A stretch of 64,000 bases of DNA from Coprinellus micaceus (Eukaryota; Basidiomycota; Agaricomycetes; Agaricales; Psathyrellaceae): NCBI GenBank assembly GCA_951394405.1, contig OX596338.1:4278001-4342000 (forward strand), in the 5' to 3' direction. Below the pieces are notes generated by a model, which saw only the letters and a list, made by a program, of their open reading frames with translations, did not search any database and had not been told where the DNA came from. Position 1 is the stretch's first letter. Every line of letters starts with the position of its first letter. Below are positions 10,890 through 22,068 of the stretch, in pieces. Made by a program: the position numbers and the translations under genes.

Positions 10890-13088
10890 TCACTTGCTTC
10901 CCGCAAGGGCATGCTCCGGATATCTGATCTTCGGGAGCGACTTCCTGGAACCCGGCGGGCTCTTCTGGGCCCTCCCCGACCGACTCGTAGCCGAGGACTT
11001 CCGCGACCGCGCGCTGGAAGGCGTGTTCGTCACGTCTTTTATCGGCCTTCGTCGAGCCCCCAGCGGTGTTTTCTCTTCGCATAGAATGGCTGGAGGGGTG
11101 AAGTTGTCAGCGTCAAGCTGGTGAGGAACTGGAGACGGCGGACGGATTGGTATGGGTTGGGAGGGAGTAAGTGGAGGATTGGCCGAAGATCCAGAGACGA
11201 GTTCGACGCGAAGTCGTTTCCACTCTGCATCGTCGTCCGAGTCCGAGTCGAATTCTGTATCGCTCTCAACTCCCACTTGGGGAGGAGACGAACTACCGGT
11301 TGGCTTCGAGTCTCCCAAAACTGGCTGGTGAACTTCGGGCCGACCAAACCCAACCTCCTCCTCGTCCGGCTCTTCCCACCTGGCATACGAGGAGCTCAGC
11401 GGGCTCTCCATCATCCCACCGACGTCAACGTCCATCCTCTCCACGTCCATCATCCCCATCGGCATCCCGTCCAGGGCCTCGTCCATCCTTCTCCCTTCGT
11501 CCATCGCATCCATCGATCTCCTCCTCCCTTGCTCTTTGACCAGGTCGTCCAGGGTAAAACTCGCCAAACCAAGTCGAGACTTCGTACTGGACTTCGACAC
11601 ACGAGGCCTGTTACGTCTTCGACGAGACTCGAGCGCAGCACGGTGTCGGTAGCGGAGGGTGAGGTCGACGATTAGGGCGGAGAGGGAAGGGTAGGGAGGG
11701 CCAACCCATTGAGGGATGTCGGGGGTTGGTGGATGAGACGATTCGGGAGACGATTCGGAGGTGGTACTTGATGAGGCCGAAGGCGAAGAGAGCGGGGGTC
11801 GAGCTTCATCGACGTCCATATCGTCTTCTAGACCAAGCCACGGTGACTCGTCCATTACCCGATCTCCCTTCACCTCCTTCACTCCCTTCCCGGTGTCAAC
11901 GGCGGTTACGCCACCCAAAACATCTGACCCCAAACCAGGTGGGGAATCCAATATCGAATCGGACTCGACTCCGTGGCTATCCCATTCCTTCGTCCTCCGC
12001 AATTGATCGTGCTGGAGCGGCGCCACCGGGACGCGGCTCAACAATAGTCGCAAGTATATCCTCGTCAGCAGCACCCCATCCAGCTCCTTGAGTTCTTCTT
12101 GCACTGCCTCTTCGAACTTGCCCAAATGCGATTTCATTTCGAGCCCAAGTTCCGAACACCCCCGCAATGCCTTGAGTTCGCGAACAGCCCGTTGCTCGTC
12201 GAGGGCGGCAGGGATGCTGAATTCGTGGTGCATGACGAGGGTGTGGTACATGGACGCCAGGTCCTTTTGTTGACGTGTGAAGTTCGTTCGGGTGGTGACT
12301 GGGGGAGAGGGTGATCGAGTTCGGAGAGTTGGGCGTGGGGATGGGGGTTGAGGGAGTGGGGTTGACGCGGATTGAGGTTCGGAAGGGGATGAACACGAAT
12401 TGTCGAGCCCCAGGGAGGATGATAGTGATCTTTCATGTTTGCATCGAGAAGGCGAGGTGGAGCGAGGCGTGGTTATGCTCGAGACCGATACAGCTGAGCG
12501 ACGTGCCCGTTTTCGTGGTGGTCGAACATCTTCGTTGGCACCGCTTGTCACCCAACCTTCCCCAGCTTCAATGCTGCCCCGGGGGCAAGGTTCGGATTCC
12601 ATCTCCATCTCGACCGAGGTTGGGAAGGCGATGACGACACGTTCTTTCTCCGCAATGGACGACGTCGAGCTGGAGCGTTTTCGCCTGTGCCCACTGCTGC
12701 TCGAACTCGACACTTGAGATACCGATCCCGAGGACCTGCGCAGCGTTTGGGGTGGTGATATCGTGCATTTCAGCAACGCATGTCGCGCAGTTTGTCGTCG
12801 TGGACTCCGTGGCGACTTCCTCGTGGTCCCCACCGACCCCGTCGACTCCTTCGACTCCACTGCGCTTTCCCTACACTCTGACCCCGCCCCAACTTCGATG
12901 TGGATGGTGCATACCTCTGGCACTTCGGAAGCCGCAATCACCTCCAGGGTGCTCGGGCCGCTCGTCGACGGTGACGAGGACGGCGTTTTGGGTGCTGGCG
13001 CTGCCGAGACACTTGCCAGCGATACAGCACATGAGGCTAGCCGCGACTTGCGCGAGAAGATGTTGAATGCGTCGAACAATAAGGGCAT
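10890..13088 (-). CDS. Hypothetical Ser/Pro-rich, mostly disordered protein, 732 aa
   Basis: This is a single uninterrupted reading frame of 732 codons. Most of the protein is low-complexity Ser/Pro/Thr/Arg with acidic patches (DSDSDDDAEW) and a basic C-terminus (RKSSATSRSGR, then SRKSLPKIRYPEHAL). Two parts look folded. One is a helical block around residues 270-355 (QKDLASMYHTLVMHHEF, then EEAVQEELKELDGVLLTRIY). The other is a short conserved-looking patch near residues 450-480 (PQWVGPPYPSLSALIVDLTL). There is no membrane span or signal peptide. The composition suits a nuclear or cytoskeletal regulatory protein, but I recognise no domain. Long opposite-strand ORFs here are shadows of its codon bias. 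Confidence 0.7.
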   Translation of the reverse strand: MPLLFDAFNIFSRKSRLASCAVSLASVSAAPAPKTPSSSPSTSGPSTLEVIAASEVPEVCTIHIEVGAGSECRESAVESKESTGSVGTTRKSPRSPRRQTARHALLKCTISPPQTLRRSSGSVSQVSSSSSSGHRRKRSSSTSSIAEKERVVIAFPTSVEMEMESEPCPRGSIEAGEGWVTSGANEDVRPPRKRARRSAVSVSSITTPRSTSPSRCKHERSLSSSLGLDNSCSSPSEPQSASTPLPQPPSPRPTLRTRSPSPPVTTRTNFTRQQKDLASMYHTLVMHHEFSIPAALDEQRAVRELKALRGCSELGLEMKSHLGKFEEAVQEELKELDGVLLTRIYLRLLLSRVPVAPLQHDQLRRTKEWDSHGVESDSILDSPPGLGSDVLGGVTAVDTGKGVKEVKGDRVMDESPWLGLEDDMDVDEARPPLSSPSASSSTTSESSPESSHPPTPDIPQWVGPPYPSLSALIVDLTLRYRHRAALESRRRRNRPRVSKSSTKSRLGLASFTLDDLVKEQGRRRSMDAMDEGRRMDEALDGMPMGMMDVERMDVDVGGMMESPLSSSYARWEEPDEEEVGFGRPEVHQPVLGDSKPTGSSSPPQVGVESDTEFDSDSDDDAEWKRLRVELVSGSSANPPLTPSQPIPIRPPSPVPHQLDADNFTPPAILCEEKTPLGARRRPIKDVTNTPSSARSRKSSATSRSGRAQKSPPGSRKSLPKIRYPEHALAGSK

Positions 13089-14095
13089 GGTGCCAAGTCG
13101 TCACTCCCCCGTGGTGGTATGGTCGTCAATGAGTGGGCTGCTTTCGAGAGGAATCCAGGGAGAAGGGAGGAAGATTAGACGAAACCAAGACCTAGAACCA
13201 AGAGGGGGAGATGGAGGGGTACCCCAGAGGACCCAAGTCGTGCGGGGACACGGGGGATCAAAGAGGGAAGGCTTCATTGTCAACCAACTCTGGGGCTTTA
13301 TACTAGAATCGTTGGGTTGATGTCACCCCGGGCCGCTGATATACACGAGGATTGATGGGTTTTAATTGATTTTTGGGGAAGACGCGTCGCGTCACGGCCC
13401 CACGTGCACGCGTTTCGAGGACTCGAAAAGTATAAGGAGGAAGTGTAGAAGATAAGATACAAGGGCACCAGGGTGATGAATACAAAGTTCATTTGAACGA
13501 GGACGACGGTATAGTCTGCTTTGATTCTCTTGGAACACGACACAAGGCCGCATCACGAATGCCACAGGTCCACAATGGCGAGCCACCACATGAGCCCAAT
13601 CCAGTTCAAGATGGTCCGCTCGAGAAGGCTGGTCTAGGTAAGGCACGTAACTACATACTTGTCACAACCCTGAAATGCACCCTCACATCGGATACGGGGC
13701 GGACATCTGAACACGTTGCCCGACGGCGTCGTTGGCTGTGAAGATCCGTGAATTCGGTTTGCCACAACACGAGGCAGGTTCGAGGTAGGGCACGAGGCTC
13801 TCTGTCCGCATAGAAATGCCCGCTAGCTACGCACATCTACTCCTCTGGTGTATGGCATATAAATAGTGTGGCAACTAGTCGTCTTCGACTCGGACGTTGA
13901 CGCGACCGCCTCGTCCGACCGACGCCGATTTTGGAGAGAATAAGCACCAATGACAATCTTGGTTAGCCTCACCGTAATCTCCACTTATCTATGTGCTCCA
14001 CTCATCCTCTTCGCAAATAGGGATTCGAACACTCGACTATGATCGCTGGAGATTATCGTAAGCCTAAGCCGCGGTACATCGGAAGAGAGAACTGA
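13089..14095. other. Gene-free stretch upstream of the hypothetical protein
   Basis: This is the likely promoter region of the minus-strand gene that starts at 13088. ORFs at 13298-13646 lack coherent motifs. A tRNA-like T-loop string near 14026 was checked and does not fold. Confidence 0.35.
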
Positions 14096-14877
14096 TCGGA
14101 AGAGTACCCATTGTCAGCAGCTGAAGATTTGGGAAACTGTGGGCATAATCATCACCACTACCTGCGCGATGAAGATGTATACTCATATCATGTCCGTTTC
14201 CGAAACGGTGTGATCCCTCCTGACAATCGACTCCGTCCAGTAGATGAACGGCCAGACGAGGATTAGGACCACACTGCACCCCAGCAGATCGCCTTCGCCC
14301 TCAGCAAGAATATTCTTATCTTTACCCAGTCAAACAACCCCTCGCTAAATTGACTCTTCTCCCGGCTTCTTGAACCAGACCATGAGTCAGAAGGAGAGCC
14401 GAACCACCGATATGATCATCCCGAGGGACGATAGCGTGTTGCATATTCCACACACCAGGAACGACAACATCCACCCCTTGTTGAGTGTCCTCCGTCCCAA
14501 GAAGGGGAATCAATATTCTCCGTCTCCCTCCGGTAAGTTTGTCCCCTAGCTCACCCGCGCAGTGAACATGCTCGTGATGATGAGTCCAATCGTAGCGATG
14601 CCCCGTAGTGCGACCATCGGGCGATTACCCGCAGGTACTCCGCCAGCGTAGGTGATGGGGAGCATCGTGTTCAGGTAGACGGGTACGAGGGAGAGAGCGT
14701 GGAGTTGATTCCGCGGTACCAGATGTACTGCTGGTAGACGCCAAACGCGAGGAAGCCGAAATTACTTGGCCAGGTGCTTCCGAATCCGGAGGGCGCCTGT
14801 GCGGGAGTCAGCATCGTGCTGGTGTAGCATATCCATCGATTGACAAGGCTGAATCCGGGGAGAATTGGGTCGGCCAT
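14096..14877 (-). pseudogene. Decayed copy of the multi-span membrane protein at 16018-16818
   Basis: The minus strand starts with an ATG at 14877. Its first 60 codons match the N-terminus of the intact gene closely (MADPILPGFSLVNR versus MANKVIPGFSLANR). Homology then jumps frame near 14700 (ITYAGGVPAGN matches ITYAGGIPAGN) and runs on with several frameshifts and stops. It continues to segments matching the intact C-terminus (WPFIYWTESIV versus VAPFVYWMEAIV, then VSETD). Almost the full length is therefore present but broken. It lies head-to-head with the intact copy, about 1.1 kb apart. No restored reading is proposed. Confidence 0.75.
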
Positions 14878-16017
14878 TGCGGCCTAGAGAGATGCTGAGG
14901 CCCTCTTGTGATAGGAGGAGGTGGATTTATTGAAGGGAAAATAGTAGTGTCAGGAAGCGACGCGGGTGATGACCGTGGTGGAATCTCCGACGTGTGCAAG
15001 TGACTATGTACCAGGCCTCGTGGATGTGGATACATACTGCGGGGCCAGCAGCAGAGGTCGCAAACGCCGAATGCGTCGAAGAATCCCCAGTATTAATTTG
15101 TCACGGACACGCCTTCCGTGCATGTTCCTTGGCCACACTCTGCGCAAGCGGCCTGGACCGAAATAAGCGCCCGTCTGTTGAAGGCCAGAACCCGAGCTTA
15201 AAGACCCCCTGAGGAATGTCGACGGTCTTTGGGAGCTGTACGGGTACGAGCGAGGACGCGCTCGAGGAGCGGCTTTGGTTTTGTATGTGCTTTCTTAAGC
15301 AAACTTACCTGATGTGGTACGTATACTAGGATACACCGCCCATTGTTTAGCCTCGAGTATGTGCGGTGGGGATGCGATGCAGGCATGATACACGCACCCG
15401 TTCCGGAGCTAGACGTACGGATTTCATTAGTGGCTGAAGAAGGCTAGCTGGGTGTCTACTATGAACCGGCGAAGACTTCGCCCCAGATAAGGAGGGCTTC
15501 CGTCATGCGAGAAGCCCGCAACGCGTTAGCGGGTTCAATACCAGACACACCCACCCTGTAAGGGACAGAGTTGACGTAGGGAGTTTCACTGGCACCCGGT
15601 CGAGAAAATTCTTAATTACACGGAACTCCCGCTAAGGAACACTTATCTTCCCATCGACTCCAGTGAGCAATTCTTGGCAATTTCTTTCGTGTGCTGAATC
15701 CGCAAAGTGGGTATTTGTACGAAAGCTACGGAAATACTGCGCGCTGTCCCGCGTGGCCATGCAAGGGCGCAGCGCGTTCATAATGAATAGCGAACCTGAC
15801 CGGAGATGGAAAATGCCCACTATGCCTCCTGCCATCCTCTAGCGATCCCTTGTCGTACACGAGGAGCTGTCATATGTACATATAGGTTCTGGAGACCTCG
15901 GAGATGAGTCCCACTTCACGCACTGGCACCCTCCCTAACCACCTCGCCCCAACTCGTGCAGGAGCCTGACATTGATATCCTCTTTTCACCAATATACCGG
16001 CCACCAACCCGTAGGAA
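14878..16017. other. Shared intergenic region of the divergent pair
   Basis: It lies between the pseudogene and the intact membrane gene. It contains repeat R3 (15013-15420) with one exact TAAGCGCCC at 15164-15172. From about 15430 to 16017 no gene is seen. Confidence 0.4.
15013..15420 (+). repeat. Repeat R3, left copy
   Basis: About 400 bp align, degenerately but continuously, to 47313-47708 in the same orientation. Shared strings include CTCGTGGATGTGGATACATA, the CTGCGC run before GGCCTGGACC, and GATGCGATGCAGGCAT near the right end. The left copy keeps TAAGCGCCC intact; the right copy reads TAAGCGCTC. It is part of a larger duplication that also carries a T3 fragment at the right-hand site. 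Confidence 0.75.
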
Positions 16018-16818
16018 ATGGCCAATAAAGTCATCCCGGGATTCAGCCTAGCCAACCGCTACATCTTCTATGCAAGCCTAATGCTTTGCCCCGCCCAAGC
16101 CCTCTCGGGGGTGAACACCAGGTGGCCGAGTAACATTGGCTTTCTCGTGTACAACGCCTACCAGCAACACCTCTGGTACCGTGGAGTCAAAACCCACGAC
16201 CTCCACGCCCTTTCCCTCGTCCCGGTCCACCAGAACATGGTGTCCACAATCACGTATGCGGGTGGGATCCCAGCGGGCAACGATTTTGTGATCACGGTGC
16301 AATGCCTCGGCGTGATTGCCCTAATCATCTCGAGCACGTATACCATGTGGATGAGCTGGATGACGAACTTGCCGGAGGGGTACGGAGTGTATATGTTCTC
16401 TCTTGCTGGAGAAAGGACGCTTTCGCAGTGGTGGAGGTACTTCAACTGCCTCTGGGGAATATGGAACACGCTGGAGGCGATGTTCATGATTTTCTCTGCG
16501 ATCTGGCTGTCCATTCGTCTCGTATGCACACGAAACCATACCAACAAGCGGTTTGAGGGCGGGTGCTTCGAGAGCATACTCAAGTGGATTCTTGACCGTG
16601 TGCTGGCTATGCTGAATGGGTGGAGCCGGAGGATCCTCTGGGGGGCGCTCTGTATCGCTATCCTTGTGGCGCCGTTCGTCTACTGGATGGAGGCAATCGT
16701 GAAGCTCAACGACATCGTCTCCGAGACAGACAATATTGCTATCTATCTCTTCGCTGGGCAGATGGCAACCATGCTCATCGGTGGCGTGCACGAAATTTAT
16801 AGGAGCCGCACAACATGA
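16018..16818 (+). CDS. Hypothetical multi-span membrane protein, single exon, 266 aa
   Basis: This is an uninterrupted frame of 266 codons with a good start context after a purine (GGAAATGGCC). About five hydrophobic spans are visible: residues 10-30, 85-110 (VITVQCLGVIALIISSTY), 140-170 (the WGIWNTLEAMFMIFSAIW region), 208-228 (LWGALCIAILVAPFVYW) and 240-258. Connecting loops are short, and a cytosolic-looking basic patch (RNHTNKRFEGG) follows the third span. I do not recognise the family. It is distinct from the T family, although it lies between T2 and T3. A nearly full-length broken copy lies divergently upstream, so this gene has been duplicated locally and one copy lost. Confidence 0.75.
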   Translation: MANKVIPGFSLANRYIFYASLMLCPAQALSGVNTRWPSNIGFLVYNAYQQHLWYRGVKTHDLHALSLVPVHQNMVSTITYAGGIPAGNDFVITVQCLGVIALIISSTYTMWMSWMTNLPEGYGVYMFSLAGERTLSQWWRYFNCLWGIWNTLEAMFMIFSAIWLSIRLVCTRNHTNKRFEGGCFESILKWILDRVLAMLNGWSRRILWGALCIAILVAPFVYWMEAIVKLNDIVSETDNIAIYLFAGQMATMLIGGVHEIYRSRTT

Positions 16819-17157
16819 CTGTGAATTTCTTTGTGTTCTATGTAACCCACATTCTTTGCTCTTATATTTCCCTTTCCACCCCTGCATATTTAACGAGCCC
16901 TCATTTCCGTCTACTAGTTTTACTGCCTTGAACGTAAATGAACGTTCCCCGTGACCCATATCTATTTACATATGTTACCCCTTCGAATTGCTACTCTGTG
17001 ACCTCCAGCAAACAGAAGGCATCTCCGTTCAAGGTCTATTTGATTCATGCGACACGATTCGGTAAACACGATATGTGAACATTGACGCTACAGTCCACGT
17101 TATGCAGCGACCAGTGAGTCTCCGTATGCGCGCCAAGTACAGGAGTCGCTTGGAGGG
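16819..17157. other. Convergent intergenic region between the membrane gene and T3
   Basis: About 340 bp that must hold the 3' ends of two converging transcripts. It is AT-richer than its surroundings. No other feature was seen. Confidence 0.35.
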
Positions 17158-19502
17158 TCATGCAGCCGAGTCGGATGTTTCCTGCATCGCGAGCTCCGGT
17201 TGCCTGACCTCCACCTCAACGGCACGGTCACGATTCCCCATCAATTCAACGCTTTCTTCATCCAGGATGGTCGTGTTGTTGGGTGGGGTGGGACTGGTAC
17301 GCGACTCGGGGCCTGGGGAGAACGCTCTGTCGCCACGCAAACCACATCCAAGCGCCTCCATGTCAACGTGAGTGTCTATGATGTAGGCGAGGACTCCCGG
17401 CCATATCTCAGACCGCTCGAGATCTTGTCTAAGGCCAGGGTAGAGCTTATCCCATGTTTCGACCATCTCTCTTTGAAATGGGCCTATATTGTGCAACAAT
17501 CCAAACGGACTGTACGACTTGGTCCCTAGGTCACTCAAACGCCTCGTCAGCACCTCAATATGACTCGGGGTGGGGGAATCGATATGTCAAACACTCACGA
17601 AATAAAGCGCCCAACAGGGACGTCCCAAGGAGGATGACGAGAAGCGCACTGAGCAAGGAGCCCAACCCTCCTATACTGGATAGTGCCGAAAGCACAGACT
17701 TCGCGCGGTATTCTTGAACTATGGTCCATGACCCAGTTTTGCTGAGTAGGGAAAAGTTGACCGTCGACAGGTCGGGGTTATCATTCGCTGCGTGATACAT
17801 GGATGGGTCTGGTATGGTTTGTTTTATCGTGACTATCGGGTGTGTTTCTGATGTCTGTACCGGATTTGTTTGAGTCAACCAAGGAAAGGCGGAGTCTCAT
17901 GAATAACGCACCTCAAATCCAAGGGTAGAAAGCGCCGCCCCTTTCAGGCGCTGTCTAATCGTTATATCGGCGAAGCTCAGGAGATGCGACCCGGGATATA
18001 GCACGACTGGGTCTGTGTCTTCGACCACGACACTAGTATGAACACCATCGACTCCTAGGTACGCACGAACGGCCTCACGGAGCATTGAATAATTCGGTGC
18101 TGAGTTGGCTCGGGCCGATGGGTACTGGGAGTAATTCACTGTGATGTGGAAGTTGAGGAACCAATCGTGCCGGAAGTCTGCTGTCGTATTCTGAACATTT
18201 GCGGTAGGAGGTACCGACGGACAGCGTATCACGGCCACTTTGTCGCGTGGGTCCTCCAGTTCCAAACTCCCACCAGTACTGGTCTCCACATCACACGGAC
18301 TCTCTTTCATGAGTTCGGAGAATTGGGAGAAATGCGTAGTTGCCTTGATGGCATTCCTCAAGGCGTCGTCCTTCCCTTCGTGAGCTGGCCATACCTGGGG
18401 TGCGCTTCGCCGTCAGGAGCCTTTTCCAATTTCCAGGGAAATAGACTCACCAGGACCACTTGCCACTGAGGAGAGATAAGTCCAAGATCCGCACCCATAC
18501 CGTTTGGGAGGCGCTTGGATTTGTACTGTCGGCGCGGCGTTTTCTCCATTTCGTTCAGGGGCGCCAAAATCGCTTGTGTTACTCCATAGGTTACCAAGAG
18601 GCAGACGGCTGCAACAGCCAAAATTCCTCGGATTAAGACCAGCCATTTCGACTCACCGCTGCGAGCGAAGATGAAATCAGATTCAGCGACGGAGAGGTGA
18701 GCGGGGGACTCACGGCACAGCTGGTTGAAGCAGCCTTCTTCCAAAAAGTGTGTGAAGCACGTATCTCCGCCAGGGACTTGGGGGTAAATTGGCAATGTTC
18801 AGCCTCTTTCTCATCGAACGACTCCGGCGGTCGTTGATCGTATCGAGTACTTTGGCCCAGAACAGACCAAGGAGACCGAGGGCAAGGGCACACTCTGCAA
18901 CGCGGGCGAATACTTGTACACTTGCAATTGATTCTGGGGTTGCCGGGGGTGCATCCCCGCTTGTCGCACCGGAAGCCTGCTCGTATTGATCGCTCGGTGC
19001 ATGTTTGCTAGCGTCCGTGCGCCCACCCATCTTCGGGAAGTTGACAAAGAAAACGAAGACAAGGAAAACTGAAGCAGCGGGCCTTAGCATCATTTTGGAC
19101 AGTAAGGAGTAATCGGGGACGGAGACACTCACAGACAACCTCGAGTAGCGTCCAAAACATATCGAGTCCTACGGGGATTGGGAAGTGAGCAGGGCCGACG
19201 GCCCTAAATAGCTCCCTTTTAGCCCACGGTATCGAGGTACGACGATAAAGTTATGCTCACGTCCAGGCATGGTGAAAAGCTGTGAGGAGGCTCGCCACAA
19301 ATCCCGAGATCCAGAGGGCCTCGTTGGCCCAGTCGCCGTTCACCATCTGGGGAGCGAAGATGCTCAGCCCACACGCTGACAAAATGACAATTCGAAGGCA
19401 TGAAAGGCGCAAAGTTGTTTTCCAGGATGGTGAGGGGGTTGAGCGATAGGTTGAGTATGAGTCTATCGTATCCCGAGTATCCTTCGTCAATATTGTAGCC
19501 AT
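17158..19502 (-). CDS. T-family membrane protein T3 (intact, seven exons)
   Basis: Exons in transcript order are 19261-19502, 19133-19203, 18714-19068, 18451-18658, 17912-18394, 17599-17854 and 17158-17525, giving 660 aa. The ATG at 19502 is preferred because exon 1 then has the family length; an in-frame ATG at 19574 would add 24 residues. The order of parts is as in T1. Exon 3 is longer and contains a hydrophilic, Ala/Ser/Pro-rich loop (GATSGDAPPATPESI) before the span ECALALGLLGLFWAKVL. Exon 5 has VLYPGSHLLSF in place of the SLFPGTNxLSV motif. Exon 6 keeps SSIGGLGSLLSALLVILLG. It is the most divergent intact member and the source of the relic at 47.7 kb. Confidence 0.83.
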
Positions 19503-19801
19503 TGGAGACGGGGACGAGGCGACTGATGGACGTTTGGATCGTTTCGAGATGAAGTGTCGATTACTTATGCACATATGGTGGTTCTCTCAAGACCCTGACA
19601 GGATGAATGGCGTTGGATGCGCCGCATTGCTGTACAGCTCGTTTGCGGGCGCTTGATGGGGTTTGCATTATCTCCCCACTCTTGGGTGCGGCCTGCTTTC
19701 CCAAAGCACAGGTCCTGTCGAGCTCCGGGAATTATATGGGCGGTTCCAATCAGGAGTTGATACCAGTTGTGGACACAAAGCGTGGTGAGCTGTTCGTCAA
19801 A

Positions 19802-19810
19802 TAAGCGCCC
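19802..19810 (+). promoter_or_regulatory. TAAGCGCCC word upstream of T3
   Basis: An exact copy 300 bp before the preferred T3 start, in the same relative orientation as the T2 site. It also forms the left end of repeat R1, so a repeat-terminus explanation is equally open. Confidence 0.35.
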
Positions 19811-19920
19811 ATATCCGCACGAGATACCAGGGCCCTGTCAAGTCCCACCCCACGATAGGATTTAAGCGCTTAACGCCGACCAGGCTCCCTATGAACGTCA
19901 GGGAGGATTAGTACGTTAAG

Positions 19921-20240
19921 TTAAACACAATAGTATCGGGGTACATACATTTGAGAGGGTTTCGTGAATTCCCCCAAGCCGTCACGATTTCGAAAGGGGA
20001 GAGGCTCGAGATTGGCCTCCGGCGGGGGGACGCTCTCCAGCCTGGAACCCTGCCTCTGCTTCTTTTGGCTCGGTGTTGTGGCCTTGGCGACCTCGGCGTC
20101 GAGGTCTTGCACAAGCGGCGTAGCGTCCACAGTAACCTCGACCACACCCTCCCCCAACGTCCCACCTTTCTCGGGACTACTTTCAACATGCTAGGCATCC
20201 CGATCGAATTCACGCTCAACCCTGGACACCAATCAGAAGC
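19921..20240 (-). pseudogene. Relic of a QTRT2 (queuine tRNA-ribosyltransferase accessory subunit) gene
   Basis: The minus strand encodes a peptide of about 60 residues matching the end of exon 3 of the intact gene at 53763-57047. It reads VTVDATPLVQDLDAEVAKAT where the intact protein has YTVDLAPLIQNLDIQAAKAT, then PPPEANLEPL against PLLEASLGVL. No other part of the gene is nearby. Upstream sequence (about 20180-20230) matches in shifted frame. The fragment sits inside repeat R1. Confidence 0.6.
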
Positions 20241-21782
20241 GAGGGGGTGAGAGAAGGCCCGACAAGGGGCAGGGATGTGAGACTAGCTAGTTGGGCTGGG
20301 ATGGCGAACGGTTCGACATCGACGCATCGCCCCCATCCATCCCGGAGGTGGTAATAGCTGAGGGTGTAAGGCGTCCTCGTCGACTCGCCTAACACCGGCT
20401 ACACCTGTCTGCACGCCTCAGCGAGCTCTCCTTTCTGGACGGCCCGTTAGAGCAAAGCGTGTTCGAGAGTAGCAATGCCGTGGGTCTCCCAGAGCGATTG
20501 GGTGGAAGAGGCATAGATGCCTGATGAGTTCTGGGAAGGAAGTGAACAGGCAGGCTACAGGCAACCAGCAGTGAAGGTCTGAGGAGAAACGAGGAAAGGG
20601 GGGTACGAAGGGAGGATGATGGTGAAATACGAAGGGAGAATACATAGGGACGACGAAATGGGGTATCCACATGATGCGTGATATGAAGCAGCGGGGCAGG
20701 GAATGCTAGGATGCGGGTCGATGACGGAATAGATGTCAAGGGATAGAAACCCCGTCGTTGGAAAGAAGAGGCCAACGACTCAAATGGGCATAAAGAGAAG
20801 ATAGGGAGGGAGACGAAAAGAGAGGAATAAGAGCTTACCTTCCTTCGGACATTGTGCCACATCCTGACGTACAATGCAGCGATCCTGTTCATCGCCGTCT
20901 CCTGATCTCTTCTGGATAACTTGCAGGATGCGTAGTTTTGGGTTGTGTGTTGGATGGGTGGGAAGTAGAGGCTGAAGACTAGAGAGAAACAGCGGTGAGC
21001 GACATATTCGAGCGGAGAAGCGCCGATAGCATTCAAAACATAGGAGCTCGAGGGTTGAGAGAGACAGAGGGGCACGAGGACTCACAATCCTACACCTTCA
21101 CAGGTTCCCTCCCCCCGCCATCTCCCAAAGGTGCCTATACAAGTCCTGACTTGCATGTGGGCCGACGCCGCCGCGCGACTACGTGACGGTGCTGAGCCGA
21201 CTTGCGATGCGCCTCCTCCCGTTTGTATGGCATCCGATGTTGGGCTGCTCCTGGGGGCGATTCATCCCAGCTGCGTATAAAACATGCTCTGCTCATTCGA
21301 CAGCCTGAGGGTAGTCGAAGGAGAAAGAGCGAGGGTGGTTTAATGTGTTAGGGATAGGACGATTTCGAGTCCGGAAGTCGGTTCGGCTGTGATTCTGGCA
21401 GAGCTTTGGCCATGATCCAGCAGGTGCCACGTCACGCTAAGGCCCCAAACAGACTTTGTAGTGTTGCCGTAGTCGTGGATGGGCAGGGAGCGGGAGTGTC
21501 GAGGAGGTCCTGAGGACATGACGGCCAAAACCAACCCTTCCGGTGATGGGCCCCCGACGAAGACCCAGCTCGAGCGTGGGACTCCGAGGCCGGCGGCCTG
21601 AAAACGGACCCGGCGCTGAACGCCCAATCAGCTAAAGTGTGATATCGTAAGGGCCGAGAGTACACATGGACTTATTGCGGATGAGCAGAAGGCCCCTATG
21701 CAGAATATGAAGAAACTGCAGTGTGGAAGAGATACGGCTACCGTCAGTCTCCGTCGCCTTCAGCGATATCTGCTTTTTGGCA

Positions 21783-22068
21783 CCGCCGGCCACCTGGGCA
21801 TCACTGGTCGCGTGCAGGTGGAGCTTGTGATAGCCCCCGGGTATCGCAAGCACACCTGCACGGAACGCTTGAAACTCCCTACCGCCCAGTAAATGGTAGA
21901 AATAGTTCGAATGAGGTATCCCCCGAGATACCCAAAAAGAAGAGAGGCCCAGGCGAGGCCCGGGGCCTCTGACCTCATGTGTATCACAGGTCCCGCCTCC
22001 CATGCGCCTTCGCCGAACATGCCGAGCGCCCCGCCTTTCTGATCGCTGTGCGCCGTGAGTGCTTGGAC
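21783..22068 (-). repeat. Inverted repeat flanking the KDZ element, left arm
   Basis: The reverse complement of this segment is nearly identical over about 285 bp to 30088-30375. The inner end is at CCAAGCACTCACGGCGCACA and the outer end falls near the string CAGGTG. Both arms contain an open frame with membrane-like stretches (ASLLFGYLGGYLIRTISTIY). They may be terminal repeats of the element or two pieces of a duplicated gene. Confidence 0.8.

Larger units (their letters stand above)
19790..20690 (+). repeat. Repeat R1, left copy
   Basis: Two blocks align to 34195-35110 in the same orientation. The first runs from TCAAATAAGCGCCCAT through GATAGGATT and CGCTTAACGCCGA to the GATTAGTACG string. 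The second runs from CATCCATCCCGGAGGTGGTA onward. Between the blocks this copy carries a fragment of a QTRT2-like gene, while the right copy has other sequence. A TAAGCGCTTA palindrome lies at 19863-19872. Confidence 0.65.
19575..21782. other. Gene-free, repeat-rich stretch upstream of T3
   Basis: This contains a TAAGCGCCC word, repeat R1, a QTRT2 relic and purine-rich sequence. The 228-aa minus ORF at 20389-21075 is low-complexity Ser/Leu/Pro, lies partly in repeat R1 and is not called as a gene. Confidence 0.4.

Noticed and set aside
13995..14070. Possible tRNA near GGGATTCGAACAC
   Set aside because: The T-stem does not pair and no cloverleaf could be built.
20389..21075. 228-aa minus-strand ORF as a gene
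   Set aside because: Low-complexity composition, overlaps repeat R1, and the other R1 copy does not keep the frame.
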